Source of the DNA: Triticum aestivum
Lineage: Eukaryota; Streptophyta; Magnoliopsida; Poales; Poaceae
DNA: 64,000 nucleotides
Direction of reading: 5' to 3'
Assembly: GCF_018294505.1 (NCBI RefSeq)
Contig: NC_057807.1
Coordinates: 169,536,883 to 169,600,882 of the forward strand
A program made the translations under genes and the position numbers. Below, one piece after another: positions 33,488 to 44,743 of the stretch (its first letter is position 1; each line of letters starts with the position of its first letter). The notes below the pieces were generated by a model that saw only the letters and a program-made list of their open reading frames with translations, was not told where the DNA came from and ran no database searches.

Positions 33488-34475
33488 TGTTATTCAAAAT
33501 TTCTCCGGTTCTGTGTTATTCAGAATGAGTTTGTTAACAAGACTTGATCAACCATGTTAACAAGACTTGATCAACTGTCCTGAGAAGGTTCATCCTTTCC
33601 TCTCTGATTTCATTGTTAGTTTGGGCAGCTAGCTTTGTATCAATCATGGCCGGGGGGCCTAATAACCCTATGTAACACAAATGTAACTGTTCTATTGTGA
33701 GTAATACAAAGTCAGTGGGAGCCTCTCCCACTGTCACTAATTCAAAAAAAACCATGTTAGTGGGTTCATTTTGATGATCACGAGATGGATGAAACTAGAA
33801 GGCACAACCTTCTGTACCCTCCTTTTACTTTCTGTTACTTAGAATAAATAAAGCAAAAATAATATTATCTGTCTGTTTTCTGAATTATCCGTGCAATAAA
33901 AAAATAGTCCAAAAATAAAAGTGCTCCAAATGCCCTGCAAATTTAGTATGATTTTTTCTGGAATATTTTAGGATTTTAGGCACTGAAAACACTGCAGGTG
34001 GGGCAAGCACCAGGCCACGAGAGAGGAGGGCGCACCCCCCCTGTAGGGCGCGCCCCCCTGTCTCGTGGGCCCCTGGTGGCTCCCCTCCACTTATGCCAAC
34101 ACCCACACACTTCATCTTCTACCCAAAAAAATCCCCATCCAGCTCAAGCACGAGTTCTAGCTCGTTTTGCTGCGATTTTTGATCTCTTAGCTCAATGCTC
34201 CATTCACAAAACTGCTTTGGGAGATTGTTTCTTGGTATGTGACTGCTCCATTGGTCCAATTAGTTTTTCTTCTAGTACTTTATTCATTGCAAATTCTTAC
34301 TGCATAGGTTACCATGTTCTTGAGCTTGCATATTAAATTTTTGAGGTCCCAAGCAATTCCAATGCATGATATAGGCTCTAGGCACTTATAGGAGTAGTTG
34401 CTATCAATCTTGTTTAGTTTTATCCACTTTTATTTTGAAGTTACTAAAATTTTAGAAATTTTTAGAAAAAGAAAT
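33488..34475 (+). other. Non-coding remnant where pol should be
   Basis: About 990 bases with no RT, RNase H or integrase motif in any frame. It contains a short direct repeat (ACCATGTTAACAAGACTTGATCAAC region, 33533-33570) and a GC-rich stretch near 34010-34090 (CACGAGAGAGGAGGGCGC). That stretch resembles the GC-rich part of this element's own LTR (CACGAGACAGGAGGGCGCCC at 29440), so an old LTR-like duplication or deletion scar is possible. Confidence 0.5.
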
Positions 34476-37004
34476 ATGCTTAGAAGAATGCACCAAGGAG
34501 GTTCCTCGGCAAACAAAGGGCCAAGGATTGCTATACGTGAACAAGATGTTAATTTGCCAAGGGACGCAAATGTACGGGCTTGTGAGTGGCCATCCGATGA
34601 TTTTATGGTCGAAGCAGGCTTCAAGGAGGAATTTGACGCGTATGTGCGTAATGCCGAGCTGGAGGACTTCTTACAAGATAAGTGTCCTCAATATTATCAA
34701 TTGACTAATTCCTTTGTGCGGAGGTTTGAATATATTTCTGCATGTAATTCTCCTAGTGTCATGTTTGATATTTATGATACATCTTATACCATGGATTTAG
34801 AGGATTTCACAACTACTTGCAAACTCCCTCGGTGGGGTAATACAATGATCCTCGCATATCTGAATTTAGAGATTTTCTTGCTAGTATTACTGTGGGAGAA
34901 TCTAGGGACATAGCACAAGCTACCATATCTAAAAGGGAAAAACCTAGCAGCAGCGCGGGTTTTGGGCCTATTAGTAGCGCGGGGGCCGGTGCTACTAATA
35001 AGGCGCTACAGCAAACGTATAGCAGTAGCGCGGGTGCCACCCGCGCTACTACTACGTCCGTTAGTAGTTGCGTGGGTAAAAACCCGCGCACTACTAATCT
35101 CTAATCTCTGATTAATTTTTTTGAATTTTTTTGAAAAAAAATCGATTTTTCCCTAATTTTCAAATTTCTGAATTATTTTAACCTCAAATCTCTAATCACC
35201 CCTCATCGCTGCTCAATTTAATCTCTAATCTCTATTTACCCCTCATCATTCCAAATCATCTAACTTCCCGGACGGTCACCCATCCTCTCACTACTCCAGC
35301 CTAAGCACGCTTAACTTCCGGGTTCTATTCTCCCTCGTTTCCAAGTCTCGACTTGTTGTTTTCCTGACAATAGTAAGATGTCAATCCTATTAACCTCAGG
35401 AATTTAGCTTGAGCATGAAGTCACACATTTCACTGTTTGAGTTTGAAACTATTGTTCTAAAAAATTAGTAACACTAATATTTCTTGAATAATTAGTTTGA
35501 CCATTGTTTGACCACAATTTGACCATAGTTTGACCAGATTTGACCAAAATTCAAAAAACTGAAATAATTATTTAGTAACACTAATATTCTTGAATAATTA
35601 GTTTGACCAGATTTAACAAAAATTAAAAAAACTAAAATATGATGAATTTTTTTGCCTCCAGATCTTAAAAGCCCCCTAACTTTTTTCTGTTATGTTTTTG
35701 AGGATTTTGAAAATGTTTAACGGGGTTCCCCCGGTTAAATTCGGATGTAACTTTTCGAGTAGATGATTTTTCATATAAAAAACTTTTTCATCCGAGTTAG
35801 TATGCAAAAGTTATGCCCATTTTTACAAATTCTCGAGAGATTTTGCAAATGAAGTCGAAATTCATATTTGCAAATTTTCCCAACAACTAGACCACATATC
35901 GCGTGGGAAACTTATTTTCTTTTATTTTTTTGACATTTTCATCATTTTCTTTTATTTTTTTTAAAACTGAAAAGGCGATCACCCAGGGGGGGGGGTAGAG
36001 TTTGAAAAATTTGCAAACAGGCCATACCCCGCGCTACTACTATGGCAGACGATTAGTAGTAGCAAGGGGTAAAAACCCCCACTACTACTATCAACTTAGT
36101 AGTAGCGCGGGTTTATAACCATCGCTACTACTATGGCATGGTCCAGGGGCATGGTAGAGACCACTTAGTAGTAGCGAGGGTTAAAAACCAACGCTACTGC
36201 TCTCAACTTAGTAGTAGCGAGGGTTAAAAACCCGCACTACTACTATGGCATGTCCCGGGGGGCACGGTAGAGACCGCTTAGTAGTAGCGAGGGTTAAAAA
36301 CCCGCGCTACTGCTATCAACTTAGTAGTAGCGAGGCTTAAAAACCTGCGCTACTAGTAAGTAGCAGTAGCAAGGGTTTTTAACCCTCGCTACTAGTAAGC
36401 GTCTATGTATAAGGTTTTCCCTAGTAGTGATAGGGAGCATTTGTTTTCCTGCTATACATTACTTTGCTCTCTTTATTGGTAGATGCATTAACGGTAAGGA
36501 CGAAGTATGTCATATGTGTGCCCCCGATCTTTGTGTCCTCAAGAGTGCAGTGTCAGGTTTTAAAGGTTATAACTTGGGGGCAATAGTTGCACGTAGGTTG
36601 CAGAATAATAGTAGAAGGGGAGATTTCTTTGTAGGAATTTATGCAACCCGTGTGGCTAATTTTCTAAATATAGCTCCACGAGATGGGGATATGATTGTAC
36701 CTCCTGTTTATTTGGATAAAGAAGCTATGTTTCATCATCATTTCTTGAGAGGAATGAACAATTCCTCCATTATCGACTAATCTATGACAGACGCAACGTC
36801 GTCCCTGTTACTCTTCCTGCTCCCTACCTTTTTGATTATCAGGCAAACGGAAGATATGTTGTCACCAGGGAAGAAGCAACTAAATATGAGAGGGGAATGG
36901 AGGTAGCTCGCCAACACGCTGCTGCTCAGGAGGTGGTCGCCTCTGCATCTCAGTACTACCCCAGTTTTACTTACGGATATCAGCCAGGCGGTCATTGGTA
37001 TTAA
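34476..37004 (+). pseudogene. ATHILA ORF1-like protein, split by a CACTA element and frameshifted
   Basis: Begins at ATG 34476 (MLRRMHQGGSSANKGPRIA) and reads through a globular segment (EWPSDDFMVEAGFKEEFDAY, LTNSFVRRFEYISACNSPSV, MFDIYDTSYTMDLEDFTTTC) typical of the ATHILA ORF1 family of plant gypsy elements, whose role is unknown. A one-base loss near 34845 shifts the frame. At 34927 the CACTA element interrupts a codon run that resumes in the same frame at 36433 (FPAIHYFALFIGRCINGKDE). A second one-base loss near 36752 shifts it again before the C-terminal Tyr/Gln/Ala-rich tail and TAA at 37002-37004. The protein was lost long ago. Confidence 0.7.
34928..36429. mobile_element. Small non-autonomous CACTA (DTC) transposon
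   Basis: 1,502 bp flanked by the 3-bp duplication ATA (34925-34927 and 36430-36432), inside the ATHILA-ORF1-like frame. The right end is the inverse of CACTACTAGGGAAAACC. The left end is TCTAAAAGGGAAAAACC, so the outermost bases of that terminus are changed. Subterminal palindromic units of the type AGTAGTAGCGAGGGTTAAAA followed by CCCGCGCTACT occur at 34950-35100 and at least seven times at 36030-36400; such repeats are where CACTA transposases bind. The middle is AT-rich and non-coding, with a 10-base G run at 35986-35995. No transposase gene. Confidence 0.85.
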
Positions 37005-39011
37005 ACCAACTTTGGCCAAAAGCCTAAGCTTTGGGGAGTACGTATTTCTCACCGACTTTACATTCATGTTCACACACTAGTCGTCGGTGCTCATACTCTT
37101 TCATTGTATTATCCATGCTAGTTTAAATTTCTTTTTCTAGTTTTCTTCTTGTGTGTTTGATAAATCTTAAGAAAAACCAACAAAAATTAGTTAGTTTAAA
37201 TTATATGCTCGTAGTAGAAATTAAAATGAAAACCCAAAAAAGATTTCTTGTTCTTCTTTTACTTGTTGGGAGCTTTCCCATGTAAATAGTTTTATTTTCT
37301 TTTCTTTTCTTTGGGGGTCGAGAAGACTTTATTGAAAATGCTTAGTGGCTCTTATATGCATGATTGTTTATTTAACTTAGAGCCCATATTACTTGTCTTC
37401 TCTCTTGAGTTGAATGCTTGCAGATTCCAGCTTAGTCCAATGCACGTGCACTCTTATTATTACACACATCGTTTGGTCGAGCAAGTGAAAGGCAATAATG
37501 ACGATATATGATGGAGTTATTGGGATGAGAAAAGCTGGTATGAACTCGACCTCTCTTGTTTTTGTAAATATGATGAGTTCATCGTTCCTGAGTCAGCTAT
37601 TATGAAGTAAACATATTTGCAATGACATTTAGAGATTATAGTTGCCTGTGCCATGCTTGATTAGCTATGAGTTATAATGGTTTACCTTGCGTGCCAACAT
37701 GCTATTGGAATGATTATGATGTGGTATGGTGGGATGGTATCCTCCTTTAAATGAATTGAGTGACTCGACTTGGCACATGTTCACGCATGTAGTTGAATCA
37801 AATCAACATAGCATTCATGATATTTATGTTCATGGTGGATTATATCCTACTCATGTTTTGTACTCGGTGTGAATTAATTTTAATGCATGCTTACGACTGT
37901 TGTCGCTCTCTCAGTTGGTCGCTCCCCATTCTTTTGCTAGCCTTCACCTGTACTAAGTGGGAATACTGCTTGTGCATCCAAACTCCTTAAACCCCAAAGT
38001 TGTTCCATATGAGTCCACTATACCTTCCTATATGCGGTATTTACCTGCCGTTCCAAGTAAATTTGTATGTGCCAAACTTCAAACCTTCAAATGAAATTCT
38101 GTTTTGTATGCTCGAGCAGCTCATGTTTCAACTAGGGCTGCCTATATCTTCCATGCTAGGTGGGTTATTCTCACAAGGAGTGGACTCCGCTCCTCATTCA
38201 CGAGAAAGGGCCGTAACTGGGATGCCCAGTCCCATGATCCAAATGATCAAAACAAATCAAAATAATTAAACAAAACTCCCCTAGGGCTGTTGTATGTTGG
38301 AGGCACTCGTTGTTTTGAGCAAGCCATGGATTGTTGCTTGTTGGTGGTTGGGGGAGTATAAACCTTTACCATTCTGTTTGGGAACTGCCTATAATGCATT
38401 TAGTATGGAAGATACAGCCATCTCATAGTTGTTGCGTTGACAGCAAAATTATGCCGCTCAAAATGTTATTCACTCTCTATTTTATAACTGAGCTCCAGCA
38501 CCTCTACAAATCCCTGCTTCCCTCTGCGAAGGGCCTTTCTGTTTACTTTTATGTTGAGTCATCACCCTTCTTATTAAAAGCACCCGCTGGAGAGCACACT
38601 GTCGTTTGCATTCATTACTATTGGTTTATATTGGGTATGACTTGACTGGATCTCTTTTACCATGAATTACAATGTTTAGTCAGTCCTTGATCTTTAAAGG
38701 TGCTCTGCATTTATGTTTTGCGGTCTCAGAAAGGGCTAGCGAGATACCATTTTGTTATATCAGGTTATGATTATTTTGAGAAAGTGTTGTCATCCGAGTT
38801 TTATTATTATGGCTCGCTAGCTGATTATGTTATTGATATGAGCAATTGTTAGACCTATGTGTTATTGTGAGTATGGTTAGTTCATAATATTTGCTGAAAC
38901 TTGAATGCTGGCTTTTCATGTTACAACAACAAGAGCAAACAGAGTTTGTAAAAGTTTTTCTTTATCACTTTCAGTTTATCAACTGAATTGCTTGAGGACA
39001 AGCAAAGGTTT
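37005..39011 (+). other. 3' untranslated region of the Athila-type element
   Basis: About 2 kb without coding potential. It contains the CTGCTTCCCTCTG.GAAGGG block (38514) shared with the element at 4.2-14.5 kb and ends in the GAGGACAAGCAAAGG and AAGCTTGGGGGAGT tracts used for plus-strand priming. Confidence 0.7.
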
Positions 39012-39025
39012 AAGCTTGGGGGAGT

Positions 39026-40440
39026 TGATACATCTCCAACGTATCTACTTTTCCAAACACTTTTGCCCGTGTTTTGGACTCTAACTTGCATGATTTGAAT
39101 GAAACTAACCCGGACTGACGCTGTTTTCAGCAGAACTACCATGATGTTGTTTTATGTGTAGAAAAGAAAAGTTCTCAGAATGTCCTGGAAATCCACGGAG
39201 GCACTTTTTGGAATTAATAAGAACTTTTGGAGAAAGAATTAATGCCAGGGGGCCCACAGCCTGTCCACGAGACAGGGGGGCGCGCCCCCCCTCGGGCATG
39301 GCCTCCTATCTCGTGGGCCCCCTGGACCTCCACCGACCTCAACTCCAACTCAATATATTCACGTTCGGGGAGAAAAAAACCAGAGAGAAAGTTTCATCGC
39401 GTTTTACGACACGGAGCCGCCGCCAAGCCCTAATTTCTCCCGGGAGGGCTGATCTGTAGTCCGTTCGGGGCTCCGGAGAGGGGGATTCGTCGCCGTCGTC
39501 ATCATTAACCATCCTCCATCACCAATTTCATGATGCTCACCGCCGTGCGTGAGTAATTCCATCGTAGGCTTGCTGGACGGTGATGAATTGGATGATATTT
39601 ACCATGTAATCAAGTTAGTTTTGTTAGGGTTTTATCCCTAGTATCCACTATGTTCTGAGATTGATGTTGCTATGACTTTGCTATGCTTAATGCTTGTCAC
39701 TAGGTCCCGAGTTCCATGATTTCAGATCTGAACCTATTATGTTTTCATGAATATATGTGTGTTCTTGATTCTATCATGCAAGTCTATAGTCACCTATTAT
39801 GTGTTATGATCCGACAACCCCGAACTGACAATAATCGGGATACTTCTCAGTGATGACCGTAGTTTAAGGAGTTCATGTATTCACTTTGTGTTAATGCTTT
39901 GTTCCGATTCTCTATTAAAAGGAGGCCTTAATATCCCTTAGTTTCCGTAAGGAACCCGCTGCAACGGGAGGGTAGGACAAAAGATGTCATGCAAGTTCTT
40001 TTCCATAAGCACGTAGGAGTGTTTACGGAATACATGCCTACATTACATTGATGAATTGGAGCTAGTTCTATATCACCCTATGTTATAGCTATTACATGAG
40101 GAATCGCATCCGGCATAATTATCCATCACTGATCCATTGCCTACGAGCTTTTCACATATTGTTCTTCGCTTATTTAATTTTCCGTTGCTACTGTTACAAC
40201 TACTACAAATACCCAAAAACATTTGTCTTTACTTTTGCTATCTTTACTATTATTATCATACCACTTTTGCTACTAAACACTTTGCTGCAGATACTAAGTT
40301 ATCCAGGTGTGGTTGAATTGACAACTCAACTGCTAATACTCAAGAATATTCTTTGGCTCCCCTTGTGTCCAATCAATAAATTTCGGTTGAATACTTTACC
40401 CTCGAAAGGTGTTGCGATCCCCTACACTTGTGGGTTATCA
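39026..40440 (+). mobile_element. 3' LTR of the 29.2-40.4 kb Athila-type element
   Basis: 1,415 bp, TGATACATCTCC...CTTGTGGGTTATCA. The first bases differ from the 5' LTR by G-to-A at the seventh position. Followed by the target duplication GTAAC. Confidence 0.92.
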
Positions 40441-40744
40441 GTAACCAACTCTGTGTAACCCTAGCCCCCTCCGGTGTCTATATAAACTGGAGGGTTTAGT
40501 CTATAGGTAAATAACAATCATAATCATGGGCTAGCTCCTAGGGTTTAGCCTCTACGATCTCGTGGTATATCAACTCCTGTAATACTCATCTCATCAAGAT
40601 CAATCATGCAGGAAGTAGGGTATTACCTCCATAGAGAGGGCCCGAACCTGGGTAAACATTATGTCCCCCGCCTCTTGTTACCATTACCTTAAACGCACAG
40701 TTTGGGACCCCCTGCCCGAGATCCGCCTGTTTTGACGCTGACAG
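40441..40744 (+). mobile_element. Fatima-like 3' LTR, right part
   Basis: Resumes with the target duplication GTAAC and has the LTR TATA box (TATATAAA, 40479-40486). The sequence TAGGGTTTAGCCTC, the GAGGGCCCGAACCTGGGTAA block and a terminus TTTTGACGCTGACA at 40744 follow. Together with 29024-29195 it forms one LTR of about 471 bp, similar to the LTRs at 45325 and 53945. Confidence 0.9.
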
Positions 40745-41730
40745 GCCTTTAGCAGGCCGAAAGAGAAAGCGGTCTCGTACTGGACCATGAAGAGCATGGG
40801 CCGCTAAGAGGCTGAAAGTTAGGTCATACTATATATGGCTCAACTGTGTTGTGGGCCTTTAGCACGCCGAAAGAGAAACCAGCCTGGTATTGGACCATGA
40901 AGAGCATGGGACTTTAAAAGGCCAAAAGTCAGGTCTGAATGCAAGTGGCCCATCTCATTTATGGGCTGTTAACAGGCTGAAAGACACGCCGGACCGGAAG
41001 TTGGCCCAACACTTAAATGGGTCGCTAAAAGGCCGAAAGTCGTACATCTTGAAAATTGGCCCATCCCTTGGATGGGCCGTTAACAGGTCGAAACCACATC
41101 GGGTCGATATTGAGCCCAAATGTATAGCAGGCTGTTAACGGGCTCGAACTGACGATGGGCTGCAATGGTGTCAAATCGTTAATGGGCCAGTGATGGGCCG
41201 AATTGGCACCTCTCGTATGGGTCGTTGGCTTAAATGGACCTGACACAAGTAGGCCTTATATGGGTCGGCCTGCTAATTTCTGCTGGCCTAGCCTTTTTCA
41301 TCGGAATGGGCCACTGGTGGTCCTTGCCACATGCCGACGTATCATAGGCGCCTCCTGTACTATGAACGAATGACATGTGGATCCGGCGGCCACTGATAAT
41401 TTTACACATGCAAATTCCCCATTGGTCGGGGCTGTTAGCGGGTTATCAGATCCAAAACCTGACCCGATAGCTTAATGGCGACCCGTTACGGCGGATGCCA
41501 TGTGTCGGTCACCCTTGAAGAAAGCACTTCTATGACACGCGATTTATCGTCATGGAAGTGGACACTTCCGTGATGATAATTTTGGTAATGTCATGGAACA
41601 CTTCGACGACGGCATAGGTATGACTATCTTGATTCTATCATAAAATCGTCATGGATGTACATGCATGACAAAAAACGTGACCTACTATGACAAACACGTA
41701 TCATCACGGAAGTGTATTTTTTTGTAGTGC
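40745..41730. mobile_element. DNA-transposon end, superfamily uncertain
   Basis: A non-coding stretch with many units of GGGC..TTAACAGGC.GAAAG (40745-41180), followed by a terminus rich in palindromes (CTTCCGTGATGATAATTTT at 41565, CATCACGGAAGTGTATTTTT at 41702) that ends TTTTTTTGTAGTG at 41729. The terminus is the inverse of CACTACAAAAAAATACACTT, a sequence common at the ends of Triticeae class II elements. The left part was cut by the Fatima-like LTR ending at 40744. No transposase is visible. Confidence 0.55.
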
Positions 41731-42943
41731 AAGTAGAAAACTTTAATTGGATCCATAAACTTTGTTTCTCATTTTCAGTAAACACACAATTATACCAAGA
41801 AAACAGGCAAAGAATCCAACTAAGACATAAAGGCAAATGAAAAGACGAACGAAAGAAGGGAGAATAAAAAAGCCAAATCTTTTCAAAAATCATTTTAGAA
41901 GTGGGGGACAGGAAAATGAGAGGTGAATGGCGAATAATGTAATGCAAGAGATGAGAGTTTTATGATGGGTAATTGGTATGTCTTGACTTGGCGTAGATCT
42001 CCCCGGCAACGGCGCCAGAAATTCTTCCTGCTACTTCTTGAGCTTGCGTTGCTTTTTCCCTTGAAGAGGAAAGGGTGATGCAGAAAAGTAGAGATAAGTA
42101 TTTCCCTCAGTTAGAAAACCAAGGTATCAATCCAATAGGAGACAACACACAAATCACCAATACCTCCACAAACAATCAAACAACTTGCACCCAACATAAT
42201 AAAGGGGTTGTCAATCCCTTCACGGTCACTTGCAAAAGTGAGATCTGATGGGATGTAACTAAACAGAAGATAAAGTAAATATTTTTAGGTTTTTCGGTTT
42301 ATAGATCGAAATGTAAAAGATTGCTAAACAGTAGATCAGGAACTTGTATGATGGAAAACAGATTATGAAATATAGGCATCACGTCCATGTCAAGTAGGTC
42401 GACTTCTACCTGCATGTACTACTATTACTCCACACATCGACCGACTCCTGCCTAAATCTAGAGTATTAAGATCATGAAGAACAGAGTAACGCATTAAGTA
42501 AGATGACATGATGTAGAGGAATAAACTCAAGCAATATGATGTGAACCCCATCTTTTTATCCTCGATGGCAACAATACAATACGTGCCTTGCTGCCCCTAC
42601 TGTCACTGGCAAAGGACACCGCAACATTGAACCCAAAACTAAGCACTTCTCGTGTTGCAAGAAAAACAAATCTAGTTGGCCAAACTAAACCAACAGTTCA
42701 AAGAGAATTACAAAGATATCAAATCATGCATATCATGTTTCAGAGAAGATTCAAATAATATTCATAGATAAGCTGATCATAAATCCACAATTCATCGGAT
42801 CTCGACAAACACACTGCAAAAGAATATTACATCGGATAGATCTCCAAGAACATCGAGGAGAACATGGTATTGAGAATCAAGGAGAGAGAAGAAGCCATCC
42901 AGCTACTAGCTATGGACCCGCAGGTCTGAGGTAAACTACTCAC
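41731..42943 (-). mobile_element. Sabrina-like Athila element fragment: internal leader plus part of the 5' LTR, minus orientation
   Basis: Read on the minus strand, LTR sequence (42943-42029, ending ...AAGAAGTAGCA) is followed after 11 bases by the tRNA-Asp-type primer-binding site (42017-42000). About 270 bases of 5' leader (41999-41731) follow before truncation by the DNA-transposon end. The LTR start is missing because a CACTA element inserted at 42944. No gag is left. Confidence 0.75.
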
Positions 42944-43819
42944 CACTACTAGGAAAAACACTACCAGTAGCATGGGTTTTTTGCATACCAATAGTGTGGT
43001 AAAACACTACGACGCTACAGCTAACTTTTAGCAGTAGCGCGTTTTTTACCACGCGCTACATCTAAAAAAGTTAGTAGTAGCATGGTGCCACCCACGCTAC
43101 CACTATTCCTAACCCACGCTACTACTATTCCTAATTACTAGAAGCATGCCATTCTTCCCCCACGCCACTGCTAAGTAATTAGAAATTAAAAAATAGTTAG
43201 ATGCAATATCCAAGGATGGAAATCGAGACACATCCAGTACAAAATAAACAAAGGTCACAAAACCATGTTAGCACTTGCAGCATTCATGGATACAACATTG
43301 AACTTCTCAACTCGAAGAGATCATGAGATCCCATTAGATGAACACAACCAGAACTGAAATATGGGTACCTTCCCTAGCGTTCCACAACCAACCTAACCAG
43401 ACCACTTTTGTAGATGTATCTACCACGGTGTTGGGGTCCTTCACCACGGCAACCTCCAGACGATGGCGTCGAGGTCCTCCACCTGGACGACTTCCAGACG
43501 GCGGCGTCAAGGTCCTCCACCTTGGCAACCTCCGCCGTCGCAATCACCTAGACAATCATCTATGTGACATGGTCGCCGGGCTTCATGGCAAAGTTCGTCT
43601 TCGAGTGGTTGAAGAGCACGACGCCCAACAGGTCGCGGCAGTCTGCGTCGATCATCCCTGCGCCCACATTGGGAAAGTGAAAACTTGTTAGTTCGCGTTC
43701 TTGTGCAAATCCAGTAGAGTATTTTCTTCATTTATCAATCTCTTTTAGTCTATTATGAATCTTCAAAATGGAAAGACACCTACTAAATGCATACTCTAGC
43801 GATACGTGTTCATGCTATC
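42944..43819 (+). mobile_element. CACTA transposon, left part, carrying a dUTPase fragment
   Basis: Begins CACTACTAGGAAAAACACTA at 42944, directly after CAC (42941-42943), the expected 3-bp target. Subterminal repeats of the GTAGCGCG...ACGCGCTAC type occupy 42962-43150, as in the CACTA element at 34928. The interior (43300-43735) is GC-rich and of gene origin. The other terminus is absent because the gypsy LTR starts at 43820; it should lie to the right of the window. Confidence 0.75.
43500..43670 (-). pseudogene. dUTP pyrophosphatase (dUTPase) gene fragment captured by a CACTA element
   Basis: On the minus strand from 43670 the frame reads GAGMIDADCRDLLGVVLFNH followed by NFAMKPGDHV, matching conserved motifs III and IV of plant dUTPase (G-x-I-D-x-D-Y-R-G-x-V-G-V; F-x-K-x-G-D-R-I-A-Q-M-I). 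dUTPase hydrolyses dUTP to dUMP to keep uracil out of DNA. The uracil-binding Asp is kept, while the motif-III Tyr is Cys here. Two TAG stops stand where Gln is expected (after HVT and after MIV). The frame continues into VIATAEVAKVEDLDA, as in plant enzymes. The VEDLDA-encoding stretch is repeated leftward in degenerate copies of about 43-45 bp (to about 43430). Sequence before 43670 looks intronic, so the fragment came from genomic DNA. It cannot be functional. Confidence 0.75.
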
Positions 43820-44743
43820 TATCGGATTTTCCGTTCCGGCAGACCCTTGAGGTTCGAACACTGGGGTGCGCGCGGAGATTCAACCCTCTACCGGCTCGCT
43901 CCTCGCCGAATCGCTAAGATCTAGACTACCAAACTGAACAGCACAAGAGACACAAGATTTATACTGGTTCAGGCCACCATTGTGGTGTAATACCCTACTC
44001 CAGTGTGTGGTGTGGTGGATTGCCTCTTGGGCTTGATGATGAACAATACAAAGGGAGAACAGCCTCGCGAGGGTCTGTTCCTGGCTGGCGCGATGAACTG
44101 CTAGGGGGAGTTCAGTCGCCTCTCTCTCTCTGTGTGTGTGTGTCTTCCTATCCTTGTTCTCTCGATGCCCCTACCTTGCGGGTGGCTAGTCCTATTTATA
44201 GGCAAATGCCCTGGGCCTCTTCCCAAATATTGAGCGGTAAGGGCGCCAACAATTGGCCATTTTGAAGGGGAACAGCGGGTACACTTATCCTGACTAAAGT
44301 TGGTCCTCGCCTGTCAAAGGCTCTGGTGATGATGCCGGCTTGGGCTCCACAATGACTTCCTTTCGGCCGTTGGGCTGGTCTTGGTCTTGTTGCACCGAAA
44401 TGGACGCCTTTGCTTGATGCTCTCGCCTGCGCTTGCTCCCTTTGCACCAAAGAGGAAAGGAGGACACTGCGCGGGCTGGCGCCCGACTGGCGCCCCTAGT
44501 CGTCATGGCTTGCGTCATGGGCACCTCGCGAGGTACCCTGCCTTGAACTCTCCGCCCCCTCATGAGCCAGCCTGACGAGGCCGTGCCTGAGGAAGCTCCT
44601 TGTCGTCCGCCCTGCGAGGCTTGGCCCCTCGTGAGGGTCTTGAGCTTGCATTGATGAAGATGGGTTGTGCTGGGCCTCCTTTGAGCCACGCCGCAGGCCG
44701 CAGGCAGGCAAGTCTGGGGACCCCCGTTCCCAGAACGCCGACA
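43820..44743 (-). mobile_element. 3' LTR of the truncated gypsy element
   Basis: 924 bp, starting TGTCGGCGTTCTGGG on the minus strand at 44743. A TATA box on the minus strand (CTATAAATAG, about 44192-44201) lies in the middle. The end (...AAAATCCGATA) at 43820 has TA in place of the usual CA. A CTCTCTCTGTGTGTGTG microsatellite occurs at 44122-44144. The long ORFs here (for example minus 44294-45115) are by-products of high GC content. Confidence 0.75.

Larger units (their letters stand above)
29196..40440 (+). mobile_element. Athila-type gypsy element with gag-protease but no RT/integrase
   Basis: An 11.2-kb element inserted into the Fatima-like LTR with target duplication GTAAC (29191-29195 and 40441-40445). 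LTRs are 29196-30604 and 39026-40440, the primer-binding site is 30616-30633 and the purine tract AAGCTTGGGGGAGT precedes the 3' LTR. In order it has a gag-protease frame (30674-33487), an ATHILA-ORF1-like frame (34476-37004) interrupted by a CACTA element, and a long 3' untranslated region. No RT, RNase H or integrase motif is found between 33487 and 34476, so the pol part was deleted. The LTR and gag style resembles the Sabrina/WHAM/Wilma group; the family name is uncertain. Confidence 0.92.

Noticed and set aside
34398..34475. Extending the ATHILA-ORF1-like start to 34398
   Set aside because: The upstream codons encode a hydrophobic AT-rich stretch unlike the family; ATG 34476 begins the conserved part.
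33488..34475. Hidden reverse transcriptase or integrase in the Athila-type element
   Set aside because: All frames were scanned for FxD.YxDD, HHCC and D-D-35-E type segments and none was found. The element goes directly from protease to the ORF1-like gene.
34476..37004. Envelope-like protein
   Set aside because: The position after pol invites this label, but there is no signal peptide or clear membrane segment in the conserved part. The ATHILA ORF1 resemblance is better.
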